NCBI GenBank assembly: GCA_025890175.1
Contig: JANPYM010000008.1
Location: 2,147,650-2,211,649, forward strand
Direction: 5' to 3'
Length of the DNA stretch: 64,000 nt
Source of the DNA: Ciborinia camelliae
Lineage: Eukaryota > Ascomycota > Leotiomycetes > Helotiales > Sclerotiniaceae
How positions within the stretch are numbered: position 1 is the first letter of the stretch; every line of letters starts with the position of its first letter. Of the stretch, positions 10,807-21,714 are shown piece after piece. The notes beneath the pieces are model-generated. The model was given only the letters and a program-made list of their open reading frames with translations, had not been told where the DNA came from and made no database searches. A program made the position numbers and the translations under genes.

Positions 10807-11702
10807 GGCGACTTTTACGACTAGATGATGGGAAGCGGCTGGGGAATGGGCTTGCTACATGATGGCATAATTAAGACTGTCCTATGGCAGGGAATATGAT
10901 AAATGCATAATGATTTTGGGAGTTGGGGAGGATTCGCTGGCGTTTTAGGGGAGTGGATGAAACATTGGCAAATAATAGTACCTATCTGCCCGAGCATTTC
11001 AACCACAATCCCCATGTCTGGCCTCACAAATTGTCTTGACTGCATTTTTTGTTTGGTCTCTATTGCACTTTACTGGCTGCGATTGTTGGACGCTGTATTT
11101 TTGATGATTGCATTCTTGCTGTTTTACTGGAAAAGCGTGGACCAGATACTAAGTGCAGAGTTCATGCGCAAGTGCAAAGATCATGTACATGCTCATCTAA
11201 ACCCATTCCGGTTCTCCAGTGTTTGCTCATCCACCATCAAGTTCCCGAGTCCCATTGCCATATCATAGCTCAGACTGATTTTTCGCCGTATCCATTGCCT
11301 ATCCATCCCCAATACCAGAAGGCAATACCGTCAAATGTTCTTGTTGTAATGTCTAGTGGTGTTGCGAGTTAGCGGGGTCTTTATCATGGGGTATATTATT
11401 GTATCATACTTTTTGAAAGAGAGATACTTGGAATTTTGGAGTCTCTAATTCATCGATGAGCCTTTCTGACGATATCACGAACTAGAAGACCACCTGTCAG
11501 TATCAGTATAATCACGTCGAGATCGAGTAGAGTATGGGGTAGTGGAATATTTGTTATAAAAGGCCAAGTTCGATATAACAAGTGATCGCTCAAGTGCCAG
11601 AAGTAAAGAAGATGCAAATGGTATTCATAGGGTGGATAAAAAGTGAGAATTGGACATACTTGTCATCCACGGAAGATAATTAGTTGGTCGACCTTTCATT
11701 TC
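10807..11702. other. intergenic region
   Basis: Contains the 3' UTRs of the gene ending at 10806 and of the minus-strand gene ending at 11703. Overlapping frames at 10903..11372 have no domain content and no splice-consistent extension, so no gene is called. Confidence 0.5.
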
Positions 11703-12329
11703 CTATCTTGATGCATCGCTCGTTCCAGCCTCTCTGGACTTGGCTTCGAGCGCCCGGTCGGCCAAGACAAGCTCAAGTTCAAGATTTGGAACTGGAATTT
11801 GAGCCGGTGTCTGTAGAACCACACTCGGTTCTTCCCGGAATAGCTCGAGGACAAATGAACAGTTTTCCTCAAGGAAAGCTCTGAACGCAATATCAAATTC
11901 AGAATTGCGGTGGCAATGATGCAAATTGTCAAAGATCGAACAATCCCGAGGTTCTCTATTATCGCGATGATTATTACTCTGTTCCCATAGAGCAATGGGA
12001 GACAACGGGTTATTCTTTCGCTCTCTGTATAAGTAGGGTAGGTAAATTGTGCCAATAAATCCTGCAAGCAGATCCCTGTCGAAGTTCGTAAAAGTTTCTT
12101 CGATGATAATGGTTAAGGTAAGAACCTGTCCAAAGTATCTGAGATCCTTTGGAAAGGCTGGGTTCTGGCGCCAAAACTCTTCGAAACAGTCGATGATATA
12201 AGGGTCAAGTTCCACCTCGACGGGAGTATTTGTGACGACCATGGTATCTGTTCTAGTTTTGACTGTGCTGAGAAGCGGCAGCCTTTTGGTTCTTGGAGGA
12301 TGTTGTTGGAGGCCTTTGCGGGTGGTCAT
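11703..12329 (-). CDS. unknown protein A of a related tandem pair
   Basis: A 208-residue open frame. It shares an ordered set of blocks with the next gene (12955..13656): a short aromatic block before FPKD, then LTLTIIIEE, then IGTIYLPYL, then NNPLSPIALW, and near the C-terminus NLELELVLADRALEAKS. The matching blocks in the neighbour are FPED, LTLTIIIQE, IGIVYLPYL, NNPWPPHALW and NLELESALVDRALEARS. No transmembrane segment, signal peptide or known catalytic motif is visible. The first methionine (12329) lies in a basic, poorly conserved leader, and Met30 at 12242 is an alternative start. Function is unknown. Conservation of blocks between two diverged copies argues that both are or were under protein-level selection. 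Confidence 0.62.
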   Translation of the reverse strand: MTTRKGLQQHPPRTKRLPLLSTVKTRTDTMVVTNTPVEVELDPYIIDCFEEFWRQNPAFPKDLRYFGQVLTLTIIIEETFTNFDRDLLAGFIGTIYLPYLYRERKNNPLSPIALWEQSNNHRDNREPRDCSIFDNLHHCHRNSEFDIAFRAFLEENCSFVLELFREEPSVVLQTPAQIPVPNLELELVLADRALEAKSREAGTSDASR

Positions 12330-12462
12330 TGAAGATGGTGGTTGTTGGTATCAACGTGGTTTCAAAGTGTAAAGTACTTTTAGGCTATAGTGTGTATGTT
12401 GATAATCTCTGATTGATTAAGCTATGCTAGAGTAGATCATTATATAGAGGCCCAGTGCTGTA

Positions 12463-12495
12463 CTAGAACGCACTAGGACGCACTAGGCGTTCTAG
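12463..12495. repeat. perfect 9-bp inverted repeat
   Basis: The arms CTAGAACGC and GCGTTCTAG are separated by 15 bp that themselves repeat the ACTAGGACGC theme. It sits 135-165 bp upstream of the start of unknown gene A, so it could be a binding site for a dimeric factor. Confidence 0.7.
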
Positions 12496-12604
12496 CAGGT
12501 TCGCGATGCCAGTCGAACCATCACGTGCTAGTCACGTGACCGGTAGGTCACATGATTTTCCCAACAGTGGTTAAGTTGTTATCTTGAGAAGGAGATCAAG
12601 GTTA

Positions 12605-12710
12605 GTAACAGGGGTGGATTTATCAGGTCACATGGGGACTAGACTAGCGTAGTATTAGCTCAGGACCTTGCTTATAAGCAGTCCCAGTTTAGATCTTCAA
12701 TCCATATCCC
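12605..12710 (+). repeat. dispersed repeat, copy 1
   Basis: About 106 bp that align along their length with 13871..13976 and 28128..28215. Shared words include TTTATCA, ACTAG, CTAGCGT, ATTAGCT, TAAGCAG and AGATCTTCAATCCA. It lies about 275 bp upstream of unknown gene A. Confidence 0.78.
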
Positions 12711-12954
12711 CTTTCAACGAAACCAAGCTATTTTCTATCATCGCCCAAATTGATCATTTCTGGCAATAGACATAATCTGACACTTTCCGTAATACTCGCT
12801 GTAAAGATATACCGCTAAGCATTTGTTTAATACCGTCTAATTACATTGCAAATCAGTAATTTTGCACCCAATATGGAATGTGATATCATACCTTTTAAAG
12901 CCATTGCGATCTCGATGAAAAATCAACACCCAAGGCAAACCATTCCCAAATATT

Positions 12955-13656
12955 CTACTTCTCTGAGGTCCTTCTCTTCTTATTCGATGGATGAAAGACA
13001 TTTAATACGGCTTCAGGCTTGCCCGCGCTGCTGGAAACAATCTCGAGTTCCAAATTCATTGATCCTACCAGCTCCTTGGCTTTATTTGCAAACTGTTTCT
13101 GAAGCTTATCATCCATCTTAATCCCAACCTCCTTTGTAGTTACAGAAGCTTTCGACCTGGCTTCCAATGCCCGGTCGACAAGAGCGGATTCAAGTTCAAG
13201 ATTTTCAACCGCTGCGTATAGCTTTAAATCTGTGGGCTTCTTACAATGTTCGATGAGGAACGGACAATTTTTCGCCAAGAATTCTTTGTGTTTAAGGTCG
13301 GACAGGCCACCGCGATAAGCACTCAACATTCCATGACAATCCTCTGCTGCTTCCTTCTCGTGGGCAGTCTGATTCTCTGACCGATCCAATGACCCACTAT
13401 AAGCGTGAAGCCATAAGGCATGTGGAGGCCAAGGGTTGTTGTCGCGTCCGTGAATAAGATACGGGAGGTATACTATGCCTATAAAGGCCAAAAAGTTATC
13501 CAGGTGTTGTTTGTCGATGTCGTGGACTTCCTGGATGATTATGGTCAAGGTAAGTGTATAACTGAGGAATTCTGGATCTTCTGGAAATTTAGGATACCGC
13601 AAGAGAAATCGTGTTTTTCCCAACTTATGTGGAGAAACTCGGTTTAGAGGGGCCAT
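12955..13656 (-). CDS. unknown protein B of a related tandem pair
   Basis: A 233-residue frame, the diverged sister of the gene at 11703..12329 (same strand, same block order: FPED, LTLTIIIQE, IGIVYLPYL, NNPWPPHALW, NLELESALVDRALEARS). It is longer at the C-terminus, where a charged segment ends in a basic cluster (NKKRRTSEK) that could be a nuclear localisation signal. The central part carries a Cys/His-containing stretch (EDCHGMLSAYRGG, FLAKNCPFLIEHC). There is no signal peptide or membrane span. The start at 13656 (MAPLNRVSPHK) is the only in-frame Met before the conserved blocks. Function is unknown. The same dispersed repeat lies 215 bp upstream. Confidence 0.65.
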   Translation of the reverse strand: MAPLNRVSPHKLGKTRFLLRYPKFPEDPEFLSYTLTLTIIIQEVHDIDKQHLDNFLAFIGIVYLPYLIHGRDNNPWPPHALWLHAYSGSLDRSENQTAHEKEAAEDCHGMLSAYRGGLSDLKHKEFLAKNCPFLIEHCKKPTDLKLYAAVENLELESALVDRALEARSKASVTTKEVGIKMDDKLQKQFANKAKELVGSMNLELEIVSSSAGKPEAVLNVFHPSNKKRRTSEK

Positions 13657-13870
13657 GATTTCTGATTTGTTTTTAATTGTCAGAAGAGGTGGTTGAGGTG
13701 TTTTGAGAAGAAGTTCAAGCTGAGGTTACCTTGGATTGAAGTTGAAAAGTAGCGGAGTGCAATTACCTAGGCTGAAGCCTCTTTCCGCTAACGATATTCT
13801 AACGATCCATGTTCTATGTACCTACCTATTTGCTTTTAGCTTTGCTTAACCTTAGGGCTAGACTCACCTT

Positions 13871-13976
13871 GGTTACAGGACTAGTTTTATCAAGTCACCC
13901 GAGCACTAGTCTAGCGTGGCATTAGCTTAGGAAATGGCTTGTAAGCAGCCTCACTTCAGATCTTCAATCCACATCC
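13871..13976 (+). repeat. dispersed repeat, copy 2
   Basis: Matches copy 1 (12605..12710) in order and spacing: TTTTATCA, ACTAGTCTAGCGT, CATTAGCTTAGGA, GTAAGCAGCC and CAGATCTTCAATCCACATCC. It lies upstream of unknown gene B as copy 1 does for gene A. Confidence 0.78.
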
Positions 13977-15014
13977 TTCATCTCCGAATCTTAGTTGTTT
14001 TCTACCTTTGAACTGGAAGTTTTGTTTCTTATCTGTAAGGTATACAGTTGAAAATGATTCGTTATACATACTAATATGCTCTGTCATTGTCTGAGTTGAG
14101 ATACTGAGTGATAGTTCTACATCAAGGCAGTTGAACAATACCATGTTTTGCTGCGTAATAACTTTCTATGCTTGAGCTGGCTTTGTATTTGGATTTCTAT
14201 TTGCATGCACATACCTATCTAAATGTACACACGACAAGCCTTGGGACATACTGCCTATTTGTCAGAAGCTAGATAGTTATTGCTCTCGAATATAACCTAT
14301 TCGCAGCAACACCGAGAACTATAGAAATCGGTCTTGAAAGCTTAGATCACATCATTGAGTAGGAACTGGTAGAAATTGAGTTCTCATATCTTGTTGTTTG
14401 CACCTTGACGGTTGTTCGGGACCGTTTACATCTACCCTGATATCCTTAAGCAGCTGTGTATACCCATGGCGCCGAGTTGGCATCCACCCATCAAGTATCA
14501 AACCCCTCTACTAACGTCAAAAAATGTCAATGTAGTGTCAATAAAATATAGATTGGCGCGGTCGAAACTCGAGGCTCTAGTCAACTACATAGGGCGGTAA
14601 TTGGAAAGAATACAAGAAGGGCCAAGATAGTCTGGAAACCAAAGAATGTCAAGTATGAGCTCAGTAAAGAATAGTAGCACGGCATATGAAGCGCCCTTGG
14701 AGTACAGTCGGGTGCTCAGAGGGTTAGAGGTAAGGATGGCAGAGGTATGTTTCTTCTGCGGTCATCATCGGAATATTGAAGTCGAATATTGACTTGGAAT
14801 GCCCAAACCTAGCATATCCTGCAAGCAAGCAAAGTGGAAAGAAATATGTAAGTTTGTGCATGGATTAGTCGCATTCAACACAGATTCCACTCTATCTGCC
14901 TCCCAGAATGTCGTCTGAAATCTTCTCCGCAAGGGCATCTATAGTATAACGTATACAGTCGGCTATCTTATGTCTCAATTTCTAGAGCGATGTGTCCACG
15001 TAGAACCTTGGAAT
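13977..15014. other. AT-rich intergenic region
   Basis: No gene supported. Short frames at 13956..14144 and 14412..14600 have no domain content. The composition suggests decayed non-coding DNA between the unknown pair and the metabolic-gene remnants. Confidence 0.45.
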
Positions 15015-15240
15015 CATTCATCACTTACAGACTAAAGACGAAGGATAGCCTGGGGGTAGGAAGGGAAATGCTGAAGAATCTACCACCTGTAAACCTTGAA
15101 CTCCGTACACCCTTGGCTGGGAGTTTAACACTGCCATTGTATCGGTTTTCAGCCCCATTCGGCATGTCCATGCTGCATGATAGCTGGACACGGCACCCTC
15201 CTGAGTTGTTACCAATGGATGACTTTTGATTGTAGACTTG
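15015..15240 (-). pseudogene. GMC oxidoreductase C-terminal remnant
   Basis: The minus-strand frame reads SSYHAAWTCRMG, then QPRVYGVQGLQVVDSS, then FPFLPPGYPSS. This is the C-terminal block of glucose-methanol-choline FAD oxidoreductases, including the catalytic His (SSYHA) and the VxGVxxLRVVDaS motif. The rest of the protein (FAD-binding GxGxxG and substrate domain) is not found in the 5' direction, which instead holds the methyltransferase remnant. A stop follows soon after PGYPSSLVCK, before the last helix. About 60-70 of an expected 550-600 residues remain, so this is a dead fragment. Confidence 0.75.
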
Positions 15241-15355
15241 TAGATTTTTGTTATTAGGATGAGAAGATTGGTTTAGGAAAGCGCTATTATAGGCACAGTT
15301 GCTCTCTTCGTTACTGGCGGTTTTAGATCGTCAACATCAAGTGTGACCCCTCACC

Positions 15356-16162
15356 TTGAAAGAAGACTCACATATAATCTCATTGCTTGAGCATCCAAGT
15401 TCTATTCTTGATATAGGTTGTGGAACAGATGTCTGGGCTTTGTGTATGGCAATATACCATCCAAGTGTAAAGGTAATTGCGACAGACTTGACAATTCCCA
15501 AAAGTGTCAGCCCCCCGGAAACCTCACATTTATCGAAGAAGATGTAGGTAGCATATGGTTGATGGGACAGTTCAGTTTCATTCACATGCCGTATGCTTAC
15601 TTCTAGCATTCATGACTAGCACGGATTTCTCGAGAAATGTTGGAAGCATCTTGATCCAGATAGAGTACTAGAGCTTTTCGACATTTGCCACCCCTTCCGC
15701 ACTACAGACCCTAAAGTAAATGAGAATTCGTCTAATCCGATTCGACTAAGGTTTATGATTGAGAAATTTTGGGCGGCCAAGAGCCTAGACTATCGTGCAA
15801 GCATAAAGCATATTGAAAGGTTGGAAAGCTTCAGATTTGTTCATTTAACAGAAAAGGGGGCTAAATAGAGCTTGGTATTTGGGCTGAAACAGAGAGGGAA
15901 AAGAAAATCGGTGGCATGACGCTGGAAAATTTCCAAATGTTTTTGGAAATTGCTGGTGTACACATCCTAACTTCAAATTCCAGTATGACTGAGGATAGTG
16001 CCCGAAGTTTAGTCGCAGCAGCTAAACAAGCTTTGGTTGAGAATCACATGTCTAAAAAGTTCTATTTGGCTTTGTATGTATTCTCTTGCTCACTATGAGA
16101 AAGAAGCTAACCCGAGGTATTTTAGTCAGATACCCACTGATAAAAAGCCTGCTGTGAATTAG
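15356..16162 (+). pseudogene. LaeA-like SAM methyltransferase pseudogene
   Basis: The first frame gives the SAM-binding motif (SSILDIGCGTDVWALCMA, then VKVIATDL). A one-base shift near the C run at about 15511-15516 is needed to continue as PGNLTFIEEDV and GQFSFIHM. Further on, other frames give FWAAKSLDYRASIKHIERLE and FVHLTEKGAK, then a stop. After another shift they give ETEREKKIGGMTLENFQMF and a C-terminal helix ending MSKKFYLALYV. A last intron (GTATGT...TATTTTAG) would lead to a short tail and the stop at 16160. At least two frameshifts and one stop break it. The architecture is that of the LaeA/secondary-metabolism methyltransferase family. It starts about 115 bp from the GMC remnant, in divergent orientation. 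Confidence 0.72.
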
Positions 16163-16874
16163 CTTGAGGAATCATTAGTCTTTCTAGACGCTTTGAACTA
16201 GCGAAAATCAACATGACTCAATTCAAATCAGATTGGTCAAAGTATCAACGATTGTAATCATGGAATCATTTTATTCTGCTTCTCAGTAAATCTCAATTCC
16301 TTCATTCCTTTGACTACTTGAGCTTTCGGGATACAAATAATTCTAGTTACTAAATGATAATCGGACTTAGAGTCACTGTCTTGTGAAAAGGATGCATTGA
16401 ATCAAAGAGAAAATGATTACAATATGATAACCCTATTCTTTGAATTTATAAACTTCTCAATAACAAGTTAGAGAAGTTCTATACTCTGGAGGCAGACAAA
16501 ATTCCATCTTGATTCCCTCCCTCTGTATTAACTGGGCACGCCGACTATCAAAAAGTTAATGCTCGCTTATTTCTCCTATTGAGAACTCTTTTCATCATTA
16601 GTCGATGAATTCTCTTTGTATCATCAACTCTGCAAATCAGTCTGGTACAGAATTCAGTGTAGTGCTCCCGGTGCCCTTTGTTTCAAGTTCATGCATATGA
16701 TTTGAAGGGATAATTGAACTAGAAATCCATAAACTGTACTTCTTTCACATAAGGTCGTCTATAATTTGCCAATAACTTGGCAAATGCTTATTTTTCCTCA
16801 GTTTTTCCAGCAATCATTCATTCCAAATCGCTCCACAGGCTCTTTCCGCCAAGGTGTTGGCATCCTTATATACA
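16163..16874. other. intergenic region upstream of the UstYa-like gene
   Basis: About 0.7 kb of AT-rich DNA between the methyltransferase pseudogene and the UstYa-like gene. It should contain the promoter of the latter; nothing else is recognised. Confidence 0.4.
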
Positions 16875-17872
16875 ATGACACCAGCTACAGTCATCGAGGC
16901 ACCTCCATCTCCAGAAGTCTTGTTCCATCGTAGATCTTCTGAAATCTGGTCTCATGTTCACGACCAGAAAAGTACGGATAGTGAGTTAAGGGAAAGCCTC
17001 CTTGCTAAATCACAATCTTTCGCTCGCTCAAAGACGAAGTCATTCCTCAAAAATTCTACTTGGCCATTCATTATTTTCCTCATTCTTCTAAATTCCCTGC
17101 AATCAGTTTTGATTCTATCAATCCGATCTAGGGCATTTGAAAAATGCCTCTCTTCACCCGGTAGCTATCTCCACCTTTCTTTTATATCTATGCTAAATTA
17201 AAGGATCCACCATGATACTAACGGCCTACTTTCTATATAGAAATCCCGGAACTCAGTCTCCAACGCTCTCAACCCCGCCATCTCTCTCGATCCAGCCTCT
17301 TTAAATCCTCCAACCAAACTGAAGCCAATGAAGCTTGGAATGGGATTCTGGCTGGTCATGGAGTCGTAGCTTTGCCTGAATCATATGCAAAAGACCACCA
17401 TTTGCCGCAGACTTCAACTCACATGTATGATGGTGATACGGAGGCCAAAAGGATCTATTTCATTGAAGCTTATCATGCTATGCATTTTGTAGTACGTCTT
17501 TCTCCTTATTACTCTTCATCTTTTTTCTGCAAACCCTGTTTTACTCTTATAATATCTAACTCAAAATAGCGCATGCTTCGCGACCTTTATCATTCCTATC
17601 AGCATTGTCTTCCGCTAGCGTCGTTCTCTCCACCAGATCATGACTATCACTGTTTCGATCGACTTAGTCAATACATCATGTGTAATCCTGATTATACACT
17701 AGTACCCAATGTAGCTGGACATAGCTCGACGGACTTTTGGCAACCGAAGAAAATGTGTATGGATTGGGATGGATTGAGAGACTGGGCAGAGAAGTGGCAT
17801 GGAGATTATTTTGATATGTTTGGAATTGAGGAAAGTCAGGAAGTGGAGGAGGGGTATAATGAGGTAGATTAA
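16875..17872 (+). CDS. UstYa-like (DUF3328) membrane oxidase
   Basis: Three exons, 16875..17160, 17241..17491 and 17570..17872, give 279 residues; introns of 80 and 78 bp have sound ends (GTAGCT...ATATAG, GTACGT...AAATAG). Start 16875 (MTPATVIEAP) is preferred; an in-frame ATG 21 bp upstream is possible. One membrane span is at about residues 64-83. The lumenal part has GILAGHGVVALP and the paired motifs of the UstYa family. The second motif is intact: DYHCFDRLSQYIMC, with H206, C207 and D209. The first reads EAYHAMHFVRMLR, with H174 and H177 but Phe178 where Cys is usual in HxxHC. Family members oxidise or cyclise precursors of ustiloxin-type peptides and other metabolites. Neighbouring methyltransferase and GMC remnants point to a former metabolite locus. 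Activity is uncertain because of the missing Cys. Confidence 0.83.
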
Positions 17873-19471
17873 TTTGCGAATTATAGACCGGGAGATGGGT
17901 TGCCTGTGGGAGCACTTTAGTTTTGGTGAGCTGAGAGGCGTTTTGTTGCGAAGACGGCCGAATAACAACTTAAAGAGATGCTTAAACGTAAACGTTCGGT
18001 ATAGCGTTGTCATCTTTAAAGGTAATTATCGGTCTGAGACACTTGCCTAAGCAATTGAACCTGTGTTTGGTGATAGTTGACAATATAAATGAGAAGCAAA
18101 TGGCAAGAGCTACCATGCTTTCAACACTTCAACTATGAAAATCTCGAGGTCAGAAATGCCGATATAAACAACCTTAGAAACAGGAATAACCAGAAGATAA
18201 CAGCCTATAGAACGGGAAAGAAAAATCTCCAGAATATCAAATAATAACTTTGTTATCTTCTATTGATGAGAATTCCGATATAGGAATGAATCACAAGCTC
18301 TATAATTCATCAAACGCTATTCACTTGAAGCATGTCATCTTCTCGGGGAAGTTTTGGAAAAATGTATATTTTGCATTGATGTTCTTTTTCTACCACAAGA
18401 AAATTCCCATGAGCCAGAGATCTCTAGATATCCATTGAATATAAATATATTAATTAGGTTTGGGAGAGTATTGGATGGATTCCATGTCTTTGCTTGAAAA
18501 TTCAAATCTTGTTCCCTCCCCTTCATGATCCGCCATCCATCCCATCCCTATAAACCATCACAATGAACCATCTCTCAGGGGTATTTATTTCTCGCTCTTC
18601 TGTATTCAGTGGGATACTCTGTCTGAGTATAGTATTTTGAACGAGTGGCTGATTTTGTTGATCTGTGGACTCTCCATATTGTACAAAAGGGTAAGAAAAA
18701 AAAAATAGAAGGCGAGGGGGGGGGGGGGGGAGGAAGACATGGAAAGTAAATTCGTAATCGATCATCCACAGAGTCACAACACTGATATTTGACCATAAGA
18801 ACTAATTTTTGTTTGGTGGTCTTTTGATAGATCGACCACTAGGTACACCTCTGATAAAAGGGGACTTGAAATGAGTGAATGCGCAGTGAATGAAAATTTT
18901 GTTAGAAAAGTTGCGTGATTAAACTTCTGAAGAGATTCGAGGTCTGAGATATCCTTAGTATCGATAATGGACAAGGAATGCTGGCGGGCAAAACGGGGTT
19001 GGAGATTTGGAAAAGTAGAATAAGATCGAACCACTACTATCAAAGATGCTGTGCTAGAATTCTGGACAAGTACACTTGTAAATGTTATTGTGGGCAGCGT
19101 TTATGGTATACTACTGTACTGCGTGCCTTGGGAGAGGATTGCCTAGGTCAGAGTGTCTACATGAAAAGAGCATCGGATGGTAGAATAAAAATATCGTCGC
19201 AATACTATACCATACCAATCACATTAGTGATCGATACCTTTCCCAAGAAGCAACTTACTAGTACTACCAGTACTCCCCCCGTAGGAAGTAAGAGATTACA
19301 GTAGACAGAGGTAATCTCCCAACTAGACCCACTTCCGCTGTGCCACCCGTCCGCGCCCCCCACCACCCAAGCCATCCATGCCTCTCAATACTGCCCCCTG
19401 ATATCCAATCCCAACATAAATTCAAATAAACTCTGCACCTTCAACAAATTGGAACAAACATTCCAGTAACA
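17873..19471. other. intergenic region
   Basis: No supported gene in 1.6 kb. Contains a homopolymer tract of 15 G at 18716..18730. Minus-strand frames at 18575..19043 have no recognisable domain. Confidence 0.5.
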
Positions 19472-19543
19472 AGCAAGTTGGCGCAGTGGAAGCGCGCCGG
19501 GCTCATAACCCGGAGGTCCCCAGATCGAAACTGGGACTTGCTA
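19472..19543 (+). tRNA. initiator tRNA-Met (CAT anticodon)
   Basis: Seventy-two bases fold as a cloverleaf. The acceptor arms AGCAAGT and ACTTGCT pair fully, starting with the A1:U72 pair typical of eukaryotic initiators, with A as discriminator. The anticodon stem is CCGGG/CCCGG around CTCATAA (anticodon CAT). The T arm is CCCAG/CTGGG with loop ATCGAAA in place of TTCGAAT, another initiator hallmark. There is no intron. A run of T at about 19559-19563 can serve as the Pol III terminator. Confidence 0.95.
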
Positions 19544-20579
19544 TTGGACATAAACATTCTTTTTGCCATTCCCTAGCAATCCTAGGGCTCTTTTTTGAAG
19601 GGCTGGAGGGTTTGGGATGGGTTTTAATGTGTTTGGGGGTTGAGGATATACTTTTGGACTTTTGGGGGAAGTTTGGGAGTTTCCCGAGGGGAAAGTAGAA
19701 TTAAATTGTGCATTTGGACTGGATTAGAGTTTATTGGTTCTTGGGATATCAAAATATCTTAAAATTATCTTCTTACAAGAGCTGATCGTTGAGTTGTGAG
19801 TTTGGGCGTGGAGATGGACAATTTGGTAGGTGGGGTGATTGAGATTTTATATTGGACTGGGATGCTAGAAAAGCGGGAAGATTTCCACCTTTGCGGGACC
19901 ATAAATATGGTACAGCCTGAGACTCAGTAGTCATTTTTATCCTATCACAGGTAGGTCAAATCCACATCAAATGGTTATTTCGTTGTGTTGTGGGGCAGTG
20001 GGGTAATATTGTTGTTCTTAGGGTTCGGCTAGCTCAGGGGACGTTCCCTTGTCCTCCCTTCATCTCCAAATAATATATATCAACCCGACTCCCTCTTGCA
20101 TCCCAAACTACCAATAATTTTGCATCACTCCACAATTAAAACTGAACACTCGAAAGGCATATCTTCATTCCTCAATCCAAACTCCGACCATGTAGGTGAA
20201 TCATTCTTCAACTCCCAGTTCGATGGTGTAAGTCACTCGTTCATCAGTTAAACCATAAACCATATTTCCCAATCACTCTCTGATTGTGGCATGACTCTAG
20301 TGGTGTGAATTTGACGCTTAGATTGATACATATGTAATTTCAACTATTTTGCTGCATATGATGAGCTGAATCTTGAAGTTAGAGGGAAGCAATTGAAACT
20401 TGATCTCAATCCGTGATATTTTATTGATCTTATTGTATTGTTGTAGTGACTATCGAGCTAGTATATGTAGAACCATTTTATTACAACATATTTGATCATG
20501 GAGAAATCTTTCTTCAAAGCTGAATCCAGATTCAAAATGATCATCAGATAACTATCTATTCCAAACAATTTATTCAAAT
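19544..20579. other. intergenic region
   Basis: G-rich then AT-rich DNA after the tRNA terminator. No gene, second tRNA or repeat with clear ends is seen. Confidence 0.45.
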
Positions 20580-21706
20580 TCAAGCACCTGAATGAACGAT
20601 AGCACCACATAAAATGGGCGTTACACCTTGCCTTCGCAATTCACATATAGCCCCGTCCAATACCCGTGCAGCCGTATCACAATCAATTATATCACCGTTT
20701 ATATGAAAATTCCAAGGTAACAAGCCTGAAAAATTAGAAGCAACTTCATCTTCTACAATTTACATCGTCGCTATAACATGCGGAACGCCAGGGGTGTGAA
20801 ACGCAGCAGCGATATGAATTTCTTAATCTCTTAGATTAAGATCTTTACTAAGCGTCGATTTGCAGGCGGATAAGAAATCAAGATTGCAATCTTGGAACTT
20901 TTTCTTAAGTTTAGCCTGCACATTAAGAGGCCCTTTTCAATCTTGGAGCAAACAAAAGTGCACTTTCAGATGGATCTTCGGGGTTGGCGATACCGTTGCA
21001 GGAAATAGGCGGATATGCAGGTTTTGGGCCTTATGCTACATCTTGAACGAGCAATCGATTAGTATATCATTTACCATAAAGCTCTCACTCATCAGTTAGC
21101 TTTTCACTGTTGCACATTCGGCATCTAAATTGAGATCGCATTTCGCAGGAGCATGTTTCATGCCGACGAGTGAAAGTTCGGAGCGATATTAAGCTGATTT
21201 CAATAGCTTGGATCTAGCTTGTATAAGAGAATACAGAAGAAAGGATGGTTTGTATGATGATGCGACGTGGTCACATATACAGGTACTTCCCATCATAGTC
21301 TTATCACTTCGATAATCTCCAGCGGCATGGATTGGGAAGAGGCTCAGTCACCTATAACTCATCTATATGACCCTAGGCTTCACCAAATGGCTGAGATTAA
21401 ACTCGTTTTAGTCTATATCATCGAGAATTGGCTGCACAACTGTTTTCTAAAGCTAACTGATGACTTCGTTGTAGGCCTCGCACGCTGACATAAACTGCTC
21501 TGGGGTGCCAGTACTGAGTTCTATTCGGGCTTGGTGCATTCGCAAAGCGTAGTGAACGAGCTTATTCATGTTCACTGCTAGTAGAGCGATGGTATATACC
21601 TTCATTGCCCCAATAGCAATAGAATCGTCGCGATATTGATTGAAATTTATAAATACTATTCGTCCGCTCCAATCTGTAGCCTGCAAATCTTTAAGTGGAT
21701 TTGAAA

Positions 21707-21714
21707 GTTGCAAA
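21707..21714. repeat. target-site duplication, left
   Basis: GTTGCAAA, repeated exactly at 21876..21883 on the other side of the MITE. Confidence 0.88.

Larger units (their letters stand above)
12330..12954. promoter_or_regulatory. upstream region of unknown gene A
   Basis: Contains an inverted repeat (12463..12495), two CACGTG hexamers (near 12522 and 12533) and one copy of a dispersed repeat (12605..12710). It also holds the 3' flank of unknown gene B. Confidence 0.45.

Noticed and set aside
10903..11372. Overlapping hydrophobic frames between the small conserved gene and unknown gene A
   Set aside because: No domain, no consistent splice sites; most likely UTR sequence.
20020..20080. GGCTAGCTCAGGGGA word resembling a tRNA D arm
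   Set aside because: No matching acceptor, anticodon or T arm could be folded around it.
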